Source: CAWEHT01 sp963808455
Lineage (GTDB): Bacteria; Chloroflexota; Anaerolineae; CG2-30-64-16
Assembly (NCBI GenBank): GCA_963808455.1
Contig: CAWEHT010000121.1
Location: forward strand, 1-17,876
Reading direction: 5' to 3'
Length of the DNA stretch: 17,876 nucleotides
In this document: piece by piece, positions 7,587 to 17,846 of the stretch
Numbering within the stretch: position 1 is the first letter of the stretch
Layout of the letters: every line of letters begins with the position of its first letter
Program-made: the position numbers and the translations under genes
The notes under the pieces: generated by a model
What the model saw: only the letters and a program-made list of their open reading frames with translations
Told to the model about the DNA's origin: nothing
The model's database searches: none

Positions 7587-9189
7587 TCAGCCTGACACTT
7601 TGAGCTTGCGCATGATGCGAGCGATCCAGCCTTCCTTGACCGCTTCCGCGCTCTGGCCTTTCGGCGGTGAGGCGCATTCCCTGGCTATTGCCAGTGGGTC
7701 CAGATGCAGGCTTTGTACCGCCTGCACGGCGATGGCATTTCCGGACAGCACACCGTCCACGAGACGGGTAGCCATCTCCTGGCGCTGCTGACCTCTCTCC
7801 TTGCGTTTCTTGAACCAGCGATAGATCTTGTAGCAGAAGATGCCCAGCGTCACCACCAGTGCGATGGCCGCTATGCCCATGGCAATGCCCCAACCAACCG
7901 GATTGGAGGCCAGCAGTCCGGCGAGGGCGACAAATCCCACCGCCTTGGCAGCCACGACGGCAGCGATGCCCACACCCGCGCTGGCAAAGCCGGCCATGGC
8001 CTGTATGTACCGCATGGCGGCTTTGCGCGTTTTCTGCTTGACGGCATACTCGACAGCTTCCAAGATCTGCCGGTCTGCCGTGCTGAGGGGCTGCGGCAGT
8101 TGCGCCCGTGCCTTGTCCAGCACGCCTTGCAGGTCTCCAGCGGCCTCGGTCGAGCTGAGGAACGAGCTCCCAGTCAAAGAAAGCGGCCACGCCTTGCAGC
8201 ACAACGCCTATCATGCCCATCACCCGGGCGGCCCCGTGGCCGATCCAGCCGCCGACCGTCCCCACCTGGCTCATGAACGGCTTGGCCTTCGCCATGTAGC
8301 CCTTGAGCTTGTTCCAGATGCCCACCTGCGCCTGGTCGATGCGCCGAGCATACGAGGATGGGGCCGGAGGCTCAGTCGATGGGGCCTGTTGTACGGCGTT
8401 CTCCTGCACGAACTGGGCCATGGGCAGGTTGTTTTGAACGACCGGCTGAAGCTCACGGCCGGACTCCGCGCCCTCGGCGCTGGCCGACTTGACGGCCGAC
8501 TCAGGCGGCACCTCCTGGTCGGTAGCCTCCGGGATCGCCTCGAGCAGGATGTTCTTGATCTGAACCAGGGCCTCGGGCTTGAGGTCAGGCAGCGGGGCCG
8601 TCTCGGAGTCTGCCTTGACGGCATGCTCCGTGGTCTTCGCCGGCGATTCTGGCCCTCCCGTCGCTTGATGCTCCTGGGGTGCTGGCTGCTGGGCAGGTTC
8701 CTCTATCTCGACATCCAAATCTTCCGTGAAGATCTCGCGGTAGGCCATTACCAGGCTATTGATGATGCTCTGCAGCTTATCCGGGGCAGCACCGTGCGTT
8801 AGCTCCCGAAAATAGGCGCGGGACTCCTTTATTCTCGCGTCCTTCGACACACCCCCTCTGATGCGCCACGTGCTGAGCTGCCGGAACTTCTTGAGCGCCT
8901 CATCGTAGAATCTCAGGGTCCCATCCGCCGGCAAAGCGGTAGGTTGCCGTGGCACGCTGGATGCCGTGGAAAACGAATGCAGGCTGGCCTGCGAAGACTT
9001 GGACGGCTCGAGCAAACGCTGCACGGCCTGATTACCCACTGTGCGCTGCAACTGCAGCACCTGGTCAGGGGAAAGCTGGCCCGGATCCAGCTCGGCGCGC
9101 TGGAGGGCAGTCTTCAGGGGACTCTCGCGCGACCGGCGGACCAGCCTGGCGAGACGTCTCCCTCCCGGGGCCACGGGGGCGCTCGGCAC
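7587..9189 (-). CDS. Putative contractile-injection-system-associated cargo-like protein with hydrophobic C-terminal half (one frameshift)
   Basis: No enzyme family is recognised. Residues 44-60 read VLQLQRTVGNQAVQRLL. I know this motif from DUF4157 and related proteins linked to extracellular contractile injection systems in Chloroflexota, cyanobacteria and actinobacteria. The middle is polar and rich in Pro, Glu and Gln. After the frameshift the C-terminal half is hydrophobic (AGFASAGVGIAAVVAAKAVG, then SNPVGWGIAMGIAAIALVV), followed by the basic YRWFKKRKERGQQRQ, as in a membrane-inserting domain. An extra base near 8174 (TGG[G]AGC) breaks the frame; the protein continues as SSFLSSTEAAGDLQGVLDKA. 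Total length is about 533 residues. The DUF4157 HExxH-like helix is absent. The GTG start at 9189 has no ribosome site. An alternative GTG at 9214 has GAGGG 8 bases upstream and reads HSQKTPRRAERP, but needs another indel. It stands alone, with no sheath, tube or baseplate genes in the window. The toxin/cargo role is inference. Confidence 0.6.
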
Positions 9190-9255
9190 GCCGTGGTGTC
9201 TTTTGGCTATGCACGGGGATTGCCCTCGCTCCTTTTGGATGGTGGACAGTTGGTA

Positions 9256-9275
9256 CTGGTGTCGCCTGACACCAG
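9256..9275. repeat. 8-bp inverted repeat in the leader of the cargo-like gene
   Basis: CTGGTGTC (9256-9263) and GACACCAG (9268-9275) are exact reverse complements around a GCCT loop. It lies between the promoter and either candidate start of the cargo-like gene, so it could be an RNA hairpin in the leader or an operator. Confidence 0.5.
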
Positions 9276-9321
9276 CCCACGAGCGAGCAGAGAAGCTACA
9301 AGAGAGAGCTAGGTCTGCGTG

Positions 9322-9350
9322 ATTGTCGCGCCCGGTGCTTGCGGTGTCAA
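9322..9350 (-). promoter_or_regulatory. Sigma70-type promoter for the cargo-like gene
   Basis: The minus strand carries a perfect -35 TTGACA (9345-9350), a 17-base spacer and -10 GACAAT (9322-9327, 4 of 6). Transcription would start near 9315, giving a leader of about 100-125 bases. It lies beyond the stop codon of the upstream GT39 gene, so the cargo-like gene appears to be transcribed on its own. Confidence 0.6.
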
Positions 9351-9424
9351 TAGGCCATCGCTACCGTCAGGGCCATGAATTCCCCATCCGCTCACCCGTC
9401 CTTTGCCTCGCTCGGCGATCGGGG

Positions 9425-11982
9425 CTATGGGACATCCACTTTTCCGAGGGGCGCCTGGTCGTCGGGCTGAGAGGTGCCGGCGGAGCGCACCGGCCCCAGG
9501 CGCTGGCCGGTGAGAGGGTCGTAGAGGCCGGCCTGTATCAGGTAAGTGGCCGGCGCCATCCCTGCCGTCAGTTCCACCGGGTACGGGTCGGCGATGACTT
9601 CGCCGGGTTCCCAGGATGTGGTAGGGCGCTGCCCGCCGCCGGGGAAGTCGTCCTTCTGCGCGGCCAGGCTGCCGTCGCCGCGCACCACGTGTACGAACAC
9701 CTTGTAGGAGTTTTGGAAAGGCTGCAGCACTGTCCAGTATAGCGTGACGGTCAGCGTGCTGCCCGGCGTGGCCGGCCCATCGAGGCTGTAGCCGGAAAGC
9801 CGCACCAGCGGCGGGTCTCCGAAGGAAAAGTCCAGTGGCCGCTGCGGCGCGGCCGCAGCCATCTCCACGGCAGGCGCGCCCATCAGGCTGATGCGGCTCA
9901 TGGCGGCCGGCCGGCCGTTGCCCAGCTGCACATACCAGGTCCGGCTGCCGGCCCCGGCGCTGCCGGGGATCAGGAAGCTCAGCGGGACACGCACGACGCC
10001 CGTCCCCGGTGGATCTCGGCCCGCGCCTGAGCCAGCGCGGGCTGCCCCAATGACATCGTGAGCTCTCCGCCCACGCCAGCACGAGCGACGTACGCCGCGA
10101 CCCCCATCACTTCGCCCGCCTGAACGCGGTCCACGGCGGGCTCCCAGCCTACCAGGGTCAGCCCATCGCCGGCCAGCTCGTGCGGCGGGGCCGGCGGAAT
10201 GAACCCCGGCCTCAGGTCGAGCAGGCTCGCCGCGCGGTCGGGCGTGCGGGCGTAGAGGATGAGCTGCTTGGAGCCAAAGCGCCATTCATGGCTGGCCACG
10301 GCCCGGCCGGCGAGCCAACCTTCGTAGAGCCGCCGCGGGTCCTTGCCGAGGGCGTACTCATTCTCCACGAGCCAGATGGCATCGCTGCCCGCCCAGGCAG
10401 GCCGCAGGGCGGCATCCACGTAGCCCGGATCCGCATCCGGCGCGTTCGGGATGCGGACAAAAGGCCGGGGCCAGTAGTAGCCAAATTGCGGCCAGGCCGC
10501 ATCGTTGTTCAGGACCACCCCGTCGCCCGGCAGCGCATAGGCGCGCAGCGTCAGGGCGATGGACTGATAGTCGTCACCGGGCACGTTGCCGGCGTAGTAG
10601 CCGCCAAGGCTCCCGATCTGCAGCGCCGCCACCAGGAGCAGAGGAACGCCACGGATGACCGGGAGCTTCTGGTTGGCTTTGCGCAGGATCGCCGGCCGCC
10701 GCAGGTGCGCCAGCGGGGAGGTGAGGCCGTAAGCCGCGCAGGCCACCGGCAAATAGAAGAGCGGGGCGTAGGGAAACACATAACGCGCTTCCAACCCCGG
10801 AATGTAGCCGAATGAGCGCGGCACCATCATCACGAGCCACAGGATGCTGGGCGGCGCCAGCCACAGCAGCAGCAACAACAGGAAATCGCCCCGGCGCCGC
10901 CACGGTCGCTGCGCCAGCAGGGCGCCCGTCCCGGCAACCAGGACGCCGAGGATGATCAGCATGGGCACGCGCACGCTCTCCAGGTGGTCCGGCTGGCCCA
11001 GGGTCAGGAGGGTGGCCCAGTATTGCACGTAAGCGCTGGCAGTCACCGCGGCCTGCCCGGACCAATGTTGCATGCGGGGGACCGTGTAGGCCAGCCAGGG
11101 CGCGAACTCCGCCAGCACCACGGCTTGCAGGGCGGCCCACAGCGCCAGCGACCCCAGCCGGGCGCGCCACGTCGGCCAGGACGGCAGCGTCCACAGCCAG
11201 TAGATGCCCTCGATCACCAGCAGGAACGCCAGCAGGTAGAGCGACCAGAGCGCCGCGGCGGTGACGATCACGTAGCCCAGCGCAACCCACCAACGGGGGC
11301 GCCAGCGCAGCCGCACCGTGAATGCGATGCTCAGCACCCCCATCAGCCCGGCCAGCATGTACATGCGCGTCTCGCGCGACCACCAGATGGCAAAGCGCGA
11401 GAGCGCCAGCAGCGCGGCGGCGGCCACCGCGATCCAGGGATAGCGCGGCAGGATCTCGCGGCCCACCCGCCACAGCGCCACCACAGCCAAAGTGCCGAAG
11501 ATCACCGATAGGTAGCGGATCGCGAACGTGGATTCCCCGGCCCAGCGCAGCCAGAAGTGGAGCAGCGCGAAGTAAAGCGGCGGGTGGACGTCCGTCGCCG
11601 TCCAGCGGGCCATGTCCACGATCGGTTGCCGGGCCGCCCATACTGACAGCCCTTCGTCGTACCAGACGTTCGCATCGGTGACGTAATACAGGCGCAGGGC
11701 AAAAGCCAACAGGACGACGGCCAGCAGCGCCACCACAGGCAAGCGCCCGCCGGCAGCCTCGACCTCGCCTCCGCCTTCAGAGGGCCGAGGGGCGCGCAGA
11801 GCTTGGACGATGCCCGCCTTTCGGGGGGTCGACGAAGCACGGGGGCCCGCGGTACGCGCCAACCACGAAGGGCGCGGCGAGCCTGGCCCGGAACGAGCCT
11901 CAGCGGCGCGAGGCAGCACATTGGAGCTTCGGGAAGCCGGCAGCGGGACGCCGGCCGAAGGGGATGCGCGGAGCTTTGACAT
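9425..11982 (-). CDS. GT39/PMT-family glycosyltransferase, polytopic membrane protein (one frameshift)
   Basis: Predicted transferase of a sugar from a polyprenyl-phosphate donor on the outer face of the membrane (dolichyl-phosphate-mannose mannosyltransferase / ArnT-like PMT_2 group). A low-complexity basic Ala/Pro/Arg stretch of about 80 residues precedes the first membrane helix (LPVVALLAVVLLAFALRLYY). The catalytic-loop acidic pair is WYDEGLSVW (about residues 109-110), followed by DVHPPLYFALLHFWLRW and many hydrophobic segments. Near base 10017 one base is missing. The protein continues in another frame as PPGTGVVRVPLSFLIPGS through a beta-rich C-terminal domain (YKVFVHVVRGDGSLAAQKDD, then YLIQAGLYDPLTGQRLGPV). 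Such tails are common in chloroflexal members. Total is about 852 residues. The start is placed at the second of two ATGs because AGGTGA lies a few bases upstream of it. Acceptor unknown. Confidence 0.85.
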
Positions 11983-12005
11983 CATTCACCTGGCGGGTGA
12001 TTATA
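11976..12005. promoter_or_regulatory. Overlapping divergent promoters
   Basis: Plus strand: perfect TTGACA (11976-11981), 17-base spacer, GATTAT (11999-12004). Minus strand: perfect -10 TATAAT (12000-12005) with no good -35, whose transcript would start near 11993 and keep the AGGTGA ribosome site of the GT39 gene. The two -10 elements overlap, so use of one should compete with the other. Confidence 0.5.
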
Positions 12006-12010
12006 CCTGT

Positions 12011-12124
12011 GCCGGGCTAGCCACGGAAATCGGCCAGGCCCCTGGCGGGCACCCCGGGAGGGCCGGCGGGCGTGTGTTCCGCTCGATGTAACGCGCTCCA
12101 TGGGGGTTCAGCCGGCCCTTTTTT
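12011..12124 (+). ncRNA. Candidate small RNA or attenuated leader, about 114 nt
   Basis: It is bounded by the TTGACA-N17-GATTAT promoter and a stem ending in six T residues. It contains a GCCAG/CTGGC hairpin at 12032-12045 and the terminator stem. It has no convincing open frame and matches no RNA family that I know. It could be an independent small RNA, or the 5' leader of the downstream ABC operon in which the stem acts as an attenuator. Confidence 0.3.
12059..12124 (+). terminator. Intrinsic-terminator-like stem with T6 tail
   Basis: AGGGCCGGC (12059-12067) pairs with GCCGGCCCT (12111-12119), 9 base pairs, and T residues run from 12119 to 12124. The 43-base loop is long for an intrinsic terminator, but a GCGT/ACGC pairing inside can shorten it. 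No plus-strand protein gene lies upstream to be terminated. Confidence 0.45.
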
Positions 12125-12187
12125 GGACACGGTCGCTACAATGAGCTAGAGTTCGGTAGGTACGCATCTATCGGCGCCGGAGGCGAT

Positions 12188-12315
12188 ATGGTAAAAGTTA
12201 CGGGCGCCACACGCGTCAGGCTGGCCGGCTCGAAGGCGTTGGCCAAGATGCCGGCCGATTTCGGCATCGATGGATCGGAGCGCATGCATCGCAGCAATGA
12301 GCCGGCACGGCCGGC

Positions 12316-12319
<4 letters not shown>
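12188..12319 (+). CDS. Small ORF (43 aa), translationally coupled to the ABC ATPase
   Basis: This short reading frame starts at ATG 12188 with a strong GGAGG site 4 bases upstream. It encodes 43 residues, beginning MVKVTGATRVRLAGSKALAK and ending NEPARPA. Its TGA stop overlaps the ATG of the ABC ATPase (ATGA at 12316-12319), and the ATPase has no ribosome site of its own. That makes it either a real small protein or a leader cistron that delivers ribosomes to the ATPase. The product is basic, with no signal peptide or membrane helix, and I recognise no family. It could also be the remnant of a longer gene truncated by sequence error. Confidence 0.45.
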
Positions 12320-13020
<701 letters not shown>

Positions 13021-13032
13021 AGGCGTCACAGG

Positions 13033-15654
13033 ATGAACCGCGCCCTGCGTCACGCCGGCTGGCGCTACCTGCTGCGCCACTTCGACACGACCCTGCTGAT
13101 GGTGATCGGGATCGCGGCTCGGGGTTGCCGTGATGGTTGCCGTGGACGTAGCGAACACGAGCGCTGCCCGGGCCTTCGACCTCAGCGTCGATGCCGTGAC
13201 GGGCCGCGCGACCCACCAGATCGTCGGCGGCCCGCGCGGGCTGGACGAAACGGTCTACACACGCCTGCGCGTCGAAGGCGGCATCCAGCAGGCGGCCCCG
13301 GTCGTCGGCGACTATTTTGTCTCACCGCAGCTCGGCAACCGGCCGATCCAGCTGCTTGGCATCGACCCGTTCGCCGACTGGCAGTTCCGAGACTACGGCC
13401 TCTCAGCCCCCGGCGCAGGCCTCGCGGCCAACGCAGGCGGGCTCGTGACTTCGACTCAACCAGGGCTTACTGCTCCTAACGTCCCCGCAGGGGGAACGTG
13501 GAGCTCCTTTCTGACGTGGCCAGGCGCCCTGCTGCTGTCGGATGGCCTGGCCGCCCGCTACGGGCCGCGCGTGGGCGAGACGCTGGCCGTGCAGATCGGC
13601 GGGCAGCGTGGCACGGCGTTCGTCGTGGGGCTGCTGCATCCTTCTGACCCCCTCGACCGGCAGGCGCTCGACGGCGTGGCGCTGGCCGATATCGCGACCG
13701 CCCAGGAGCTGACCGGGCGGGCAGGCCGCCTGGATCGGATCGACCTGATCCTTCCCGCCGGGGACACCGCCGCGCTGCAGGCGGTGCAGCGCCTGCTGCC
13801 GCCGGACGCGGAGCTGGTGCCCGCCAGCGCGCGGCACGGCCACGGTGGAACAGATGACGGCAGCCTTCCGCCTGAACCTGACCGCCCTGAGCCTGCTGGC
13901 GCTCGTGGTGGGCATGTTCCTGATCTACAACAGTATGACCTTTTCGGTCGTGCAGCGGCGTCCGCTCTTCGGCACGCTACGCTGCCTGGGCGCCACCCGG
14001 CAAGACATCGGCCGGCTCTGCGAGCGAGGCCCTCGTCGCCGGCCTGTTAGGATCGGCCCTGGGCCTCGGGCTGGGCGCGCTCGATGGGCCGCTGGGCCGT
14101 GCAGCTGGTCACGCGGACGATCAACGACCTGTATTATGTCGTGAACGTCGGCGACGTGACAATCCCGGCCACCAGCCTGGTCAAAGGCGCCCTGCTCGGC
14201 GTCTCGGCGACGGTCCTCTCGGCAGCCTTACCGGCCTGGGAAGCCGCCTCGGTGCCCCCGCGGCCGGCCCTGACCCGGTCGGACATGGAAGATAAGGCGC
14301 GGCGGGCCGTGCCGGCCACGGCCCTGGCGGGCGCGGCAGGTATGCTCGCGGGCGGTGGGGTGCTGGCCATCCCGACGCGCAGCGTGACGGCCGGCTTCGC
14401 CGGCATCTTCCTGGTCGCCATCGGCTTCGCCCTGCTCGCGCCGCTGGCCACGCTTGGCTCGATGCGGCTCGCCGGCCCGGCCACAGGGCGCGCGTTCGGG
14501 GTGCTGGGCCGCATGGCGCCGCGCAGCGTGACGAGGAACCTCAGCCGCACCGCCGTCGCTATCGCTGCCCTGATGCTGGCGGTATCGGTGACCCTCGGCG
14601 TGGGCCTGATGGTCGGCAGCTTCCGCGCCACGGTGGTGGACTGGCTCGGCCAGACCCTGGGCGGCGACATCTACATTTCGGCGCCATCCTTGCTCGCCAC
14701 GCGGCCGTCCGCCGCGGCTCGACCCGAACGTGATCGACCTGGCCGCCGGCTGGCCCGGGGTGAGGGACGTCCAAGAGGTGCGCTCCGCAAGCGCGCTCTC
14801 ACCGTCCGGGCCGATAGCCATCTCCGCCGTATCCGCGCCCGACATCACCGGCAACCGCATCTACGTCTCCGCGGATGCCGGCCCGGCGGGCCTGGCAGCG
14901 GCGGTCAAGGCGGGCGCCGTCCTGGTCAGCGAGGCGCTCGCCAACCGGCTCAGCCTGCCCACGCATGGCGCGTCCATCTCGCTTGCCACGGACCACGGCC
15001 TGCATAGTTTTCCCGTGGCCGGCGTCTACCGCGATTACACCTCGAGCCAGGGAGTGGTAACGCTGGATGCCGGCACGTATCACAGGTACTGGGACGACCC
15101 TGTCTGGACGTCGGTCTCGCTCACGCTCGCCCCGGGCGTAGACGCCGGCCAGGTGGCTGCAGCCCTCCAGGCTGCCCTGAACCGGCGCCAACCCGTGGTG
15201 GTGCAGACGAACTCCCGGCTGCGCGCCGATGTCTTGCAGGTCTTCGATCGCGCCTTCGCCATCACGGGCGCGTTGCAGTTGCTCGCCGCGGCCGTGGCGT
15301 TTATCGGCGTCTTGAGCGCCCTGCTGGCATTGCAGCTGGAACGCGCGAGAGACGGGCCTTCTGCGCGCTATCGGGCTGACCGCCGGCCAGCTGTTCGGCG
15401 CCGTCCTGCTCGAGACGGGTCTGATGGGGGCGGTGGCGGGGCTGCTCGCCTGGCCCAGCGGCCTGGCCATGGCCCTGGTGCTGAGCTACATCATCAATCG
15501 GCGTTCCTTCGGCTGGACGCTGGAGTTCCACGCCACCCCCGGCATCTTCTTGCAGGCGCTCTTGCTGGCCGTGGCGGCCGCCCTGCTGGCAGGGATCTAC
15601 CCCGCGTGGCGCATGGCCCGCGCGGTCATAGCCGAAGCGGTGAGGGGCGAGTGA
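13033..15654 (+). CDS. FtsX/MacB-type ABC permease, long double-FtsX form (several frameshifts)
   Basis: Membrane subunit of the exporter, about 870 residues when rebuilt. Order: an N-terminal helix (TLLMVIGIA joined to GVAVMVAVDVANTSAARAF), a large extracytoplasmic domain, a first FtsX block (NLTALSLLALVVGMFLIYN, then RRPLFGTLRCLGATRQDIG), a middle membrane block, a second extracytoplasmic domain and a second FtsX block (FIGVLSALLALQLERAR, LLRAIGLTAGQLFG, then YPAWRMARAVIAEAVRGE). Two FtsX units in one chain match LolC/E-like permeases of Gram-positive and chloroflexal type. Indels near 13117, 13834, 14021, 14085, 14716 and 15350 break the frame; protein similarity resumes directly after each. 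Start ATG 13033 has GAGG 8 bases upstream. It ends just before the lipocalin-like gene. The substrate is unknown; lipid or lipoprotein movement is the usual role of this class. Confidence 0.9.
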
Positions 15655-15681
15655 TGCTGGATCACGAAACGGCTCGAACGG

Positions 15682-16996
15682 ATGCATAGAAAATGCGGGC
15701 TGTGGGCCTGCGTTGCAGCCCTGCTTCTGGGGGGCGCGCCGGTGGCCTCCGGCTGCCAGGGCCGGCCAACCGCCGGCACACCCCGCACCCCGCCGAACGT
15801 GGCGCAGCCTCGGGCGAGCCTGGCCCCGGCGCGAGCCGCCAGGGATCAGGGGACGCCCTTGCCGGGCGACGCGGCGAGGCGCGAAGCGCCACCGCCGGGG
15901 GACAGTGAGCCGGCAGGGTCCGGCCCTGCCGGCTACCGGCGCGCGACCGGGCCGCGCCCGCTGGACTTCCCGGCCGATAGCGGGCCGCACGACGCTTACC
16001 AGACCGAGTGGTGGTATTACACGGGGAACCTGACGGCGGACGGCGGCGAGCACTTCGGCTACCAGCTGACGTTCTTCCGCCGGGCCTTGCTGCCGCCCGG
16101 CGAGGTGGCCGCACGCGGCCTCAGACTGGGCCACCGACCAGGTCTACATGGCACATCTGGCGCTGACAGATGTGGCCGGGGGGCAGCATTACGCCTACGA
16201 ACGCCTGGAGCGCGGCGCGGCCGGGCTGGCCGGCGCCCAGGCCGTCCCATTTCACGTCTGGCTTGACGACTGGTCGGTGGCACAGGCCGGCAGCGCCGCG
16301 CAGGTGCGGCTCGAGGCGGCGCAGGCGGGCGAGGCGGCGGCCGGCGGGCAAGTTGCGGGCAAGCCGGGGATCGAGCTGGCGTTGGACCTCGACAGCCTCG
16401 AGGCGCCGGTCCTGGAGGGAAACGCCGGCTACAGCCGCAAGGGCCCCGATCCCGGCAACGCCTCTTATTACTACAGCCTGACGCGGATCGCCACGCGTGG
16501 CCGGGTTACCGTCGGCGGGCGAGCTTTCGCCGTCAGCGGCCTGAGCTGGATGGACCACGAGTTCAGCACCAGCGCGCTCGGCGGCGAACCAGGCAGGTTG
16601 GGACTGGTTCGGCCTGCAGCTGGCCGACGGCCGCGAGCTGATGATCAGCCAGATCCGCGACGCCGGCGGGAGCCTCGATCCCTACTCGGTCGGGATGCTG
16701 GTAGCGCCCGACGGCACGAGCCGCCGGCTGGGCCCGGCCGATTTTGCCGTCCAGGCGCTGGGCCGATGGCGCAGCCCGCGCACGGGAACGGACTATCCCT
16801 CCGGCTGGAGGGTCAGCGTCCCGTCCGCCGGGCTGGCCCTGACCGTCACGCCCTACCTGCAGGATCAGGAGATGGACCTCAGCTACGTCTACTGGGAGGG
16901 CGCGGCCCACCGGAAGGGACCGGCGGCGCGCCGGTCTCCGGGAGCGGCTATGTGGAGCTGACAGGGTACGCCGGGAGCATGGGAGGGCAATTCTGA
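15682..16996 (+). CDS. CrtC/AttH-type lipocalin-like lipoprotein (frameshifted)
   Basis: Two-domain lipocalin-like protein of the hydroxyneurosporene synthase (carotenoid 1,2-hydratase) / AttH group. A signal peptide ends in a lipobox-like ASGC (Cys25), so it is probably a membrane-anchored extracytoplasmic lipoprotein. About 65 residues of Pro/Ala/Arg-rich linker follow. The first domain opens with the hallmark YQTEWWYYTGNL, and the second with SGLSWMDHEFST followed by GWDWFGLQLADGRELM. It ends with GSGYVELTGYAGSMGGQF. Indels: an extra G near 16120 (protein continues ASDWATDQVYMAHLALTD), an extra C near 16591, and a missing base near 16921. It is the last gene of the ABC cassette, so it probably hands a lipid-like ligand to, or takes it from, the exporter. 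A carotenoid hydratase role is unlikely, since no carotenoid genes are present. The start is chosen for the signal peptide; no clear ribosome site precedes it. Confidence 0.88.
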
Positions 16997-17050
16997 CGCT
17001 GCCGCAGGCCGGCACGCCCCCGGGCTCGCCCTTGCCGCAATGGTCCTGGA

Positions 17051-17759
17051 TCAGCCCGTCATCATGCCGGCGACCATCTTCTCGAATTCTTCAGACTGCG
17101 GTGCCGTCCCCGCCGTGCTCCTGCCGGCTGCGGCCGCGATCTGCGGTATTTGCTCCCCGGGCACCGAAGCGATCATCAGGCTCGGCGCCCAGCCGGCCAT
17201 GCGCCGCGCGCTCGATATCTCCGACCGTGATGTTGAAGTTGCCCGTGACGAGCGGATAGGTGATCGCGCTCCAGCAGAGCGAGGCCCTCATCTCGAAAGA
17301 GGGGGTCTTGCCATCCCAGTATTGGGCCAGCGTGATGAGCCGCGATACCTGTTCGGCATTGGCGAGGAAGATCACCAGGTCCGGCGGGAAAACTTCCTTG
17401 CCCATCGGGTAGAGGTAGACCTTGCAGGCGATGCCGAAGGGCGGGGCAGCGATCTTCTGGGTCTGGATGCGCGACCGCGTTGCCGTCTTGACATCGCACC
17501 AGAGCTTTTCACCCTCGACGAGCAGCTTGAGTGAAGCCGGCCTGGTCTGCGTCAGCCCGATGTGGCTCTTGCCGCCCGGGCAAGCGCAGGTCGCTTCAGA
17601 GAGCAAGATCACCTTGCCCCTGGCGGCCTCCAGGATGCCGTTGCAGACGGCATAGTGGCCTTCTGCCGGCTTGGTTGCGGGCGTATCGTCGGTGTATTTC
17701 ACCCCCACCGCTTCGTCCTGGATGCCGAGCGCCTCTCTGATGATCGTGACAGGGTCCAT
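17051..17759 (-). CDS. DUF169 family protein (one C-terminal frameshift)
   Basis: Cytoplasmic protein of unknown biochemical function. The conserved blocks are AVGVKYTDDTPA near the N-terminus, a cysteine-containing HYAVCNGILEAARGKVILL, SEATCACPGGKSHIGL, LVIFLANAEQVSRLITLAQY and WDGKTPSFEMRASLCWSAIT. The ATG at 17759 has GGAGG/AGGGAG 8-10 bases upstream. The original frame runs to 17091, but after GDIERA (about base 17204) one extra base shifts it. Read in the corrected frame, it continues RMAGWAPSLMIASVPGEQIP and ends at TGA 17051, giving about 235 residues, a normal DUF169 length. It is convergent with the lipocalin gene, 54 bases away. The cysteines suggest metal or redox binding, but that is only inference. 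Confidence 0.88.
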
Positions 17760-17837
17760 GGTCCGTTCTCCCTCCGGCCTTGCGCGCCATAGGGCCGGCT
17801 GCTGGCAACGATCCGGCCCTCACGTTTCGGCGCACCA

Positions 17838-17846
17838 ATTATAGCA
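17838..17846 (-). promoter_or_regulatory. Extended -10 promoter for the DUF169 gene
   Basis: The minus strand reads TGCTATAAT: a perfect -10 hexamer (17838-17843) with an extended TGN element (17844-17846). No good -35 is seen 17-18 bases upstream, which is common for extended -10 promoters. The leader would be about 70 bases. Confidence 0.6.

Noticed and set aside
13033..15654. Programmed ribosomal frameshifting or a decayed pseudogene in the permease
   Set aside because: At least six shifts with no slippery heptamers, while all protein blocks remain conserved; the same kind of indel occurs in unrelated genes, so sequence error is the simpler reading.
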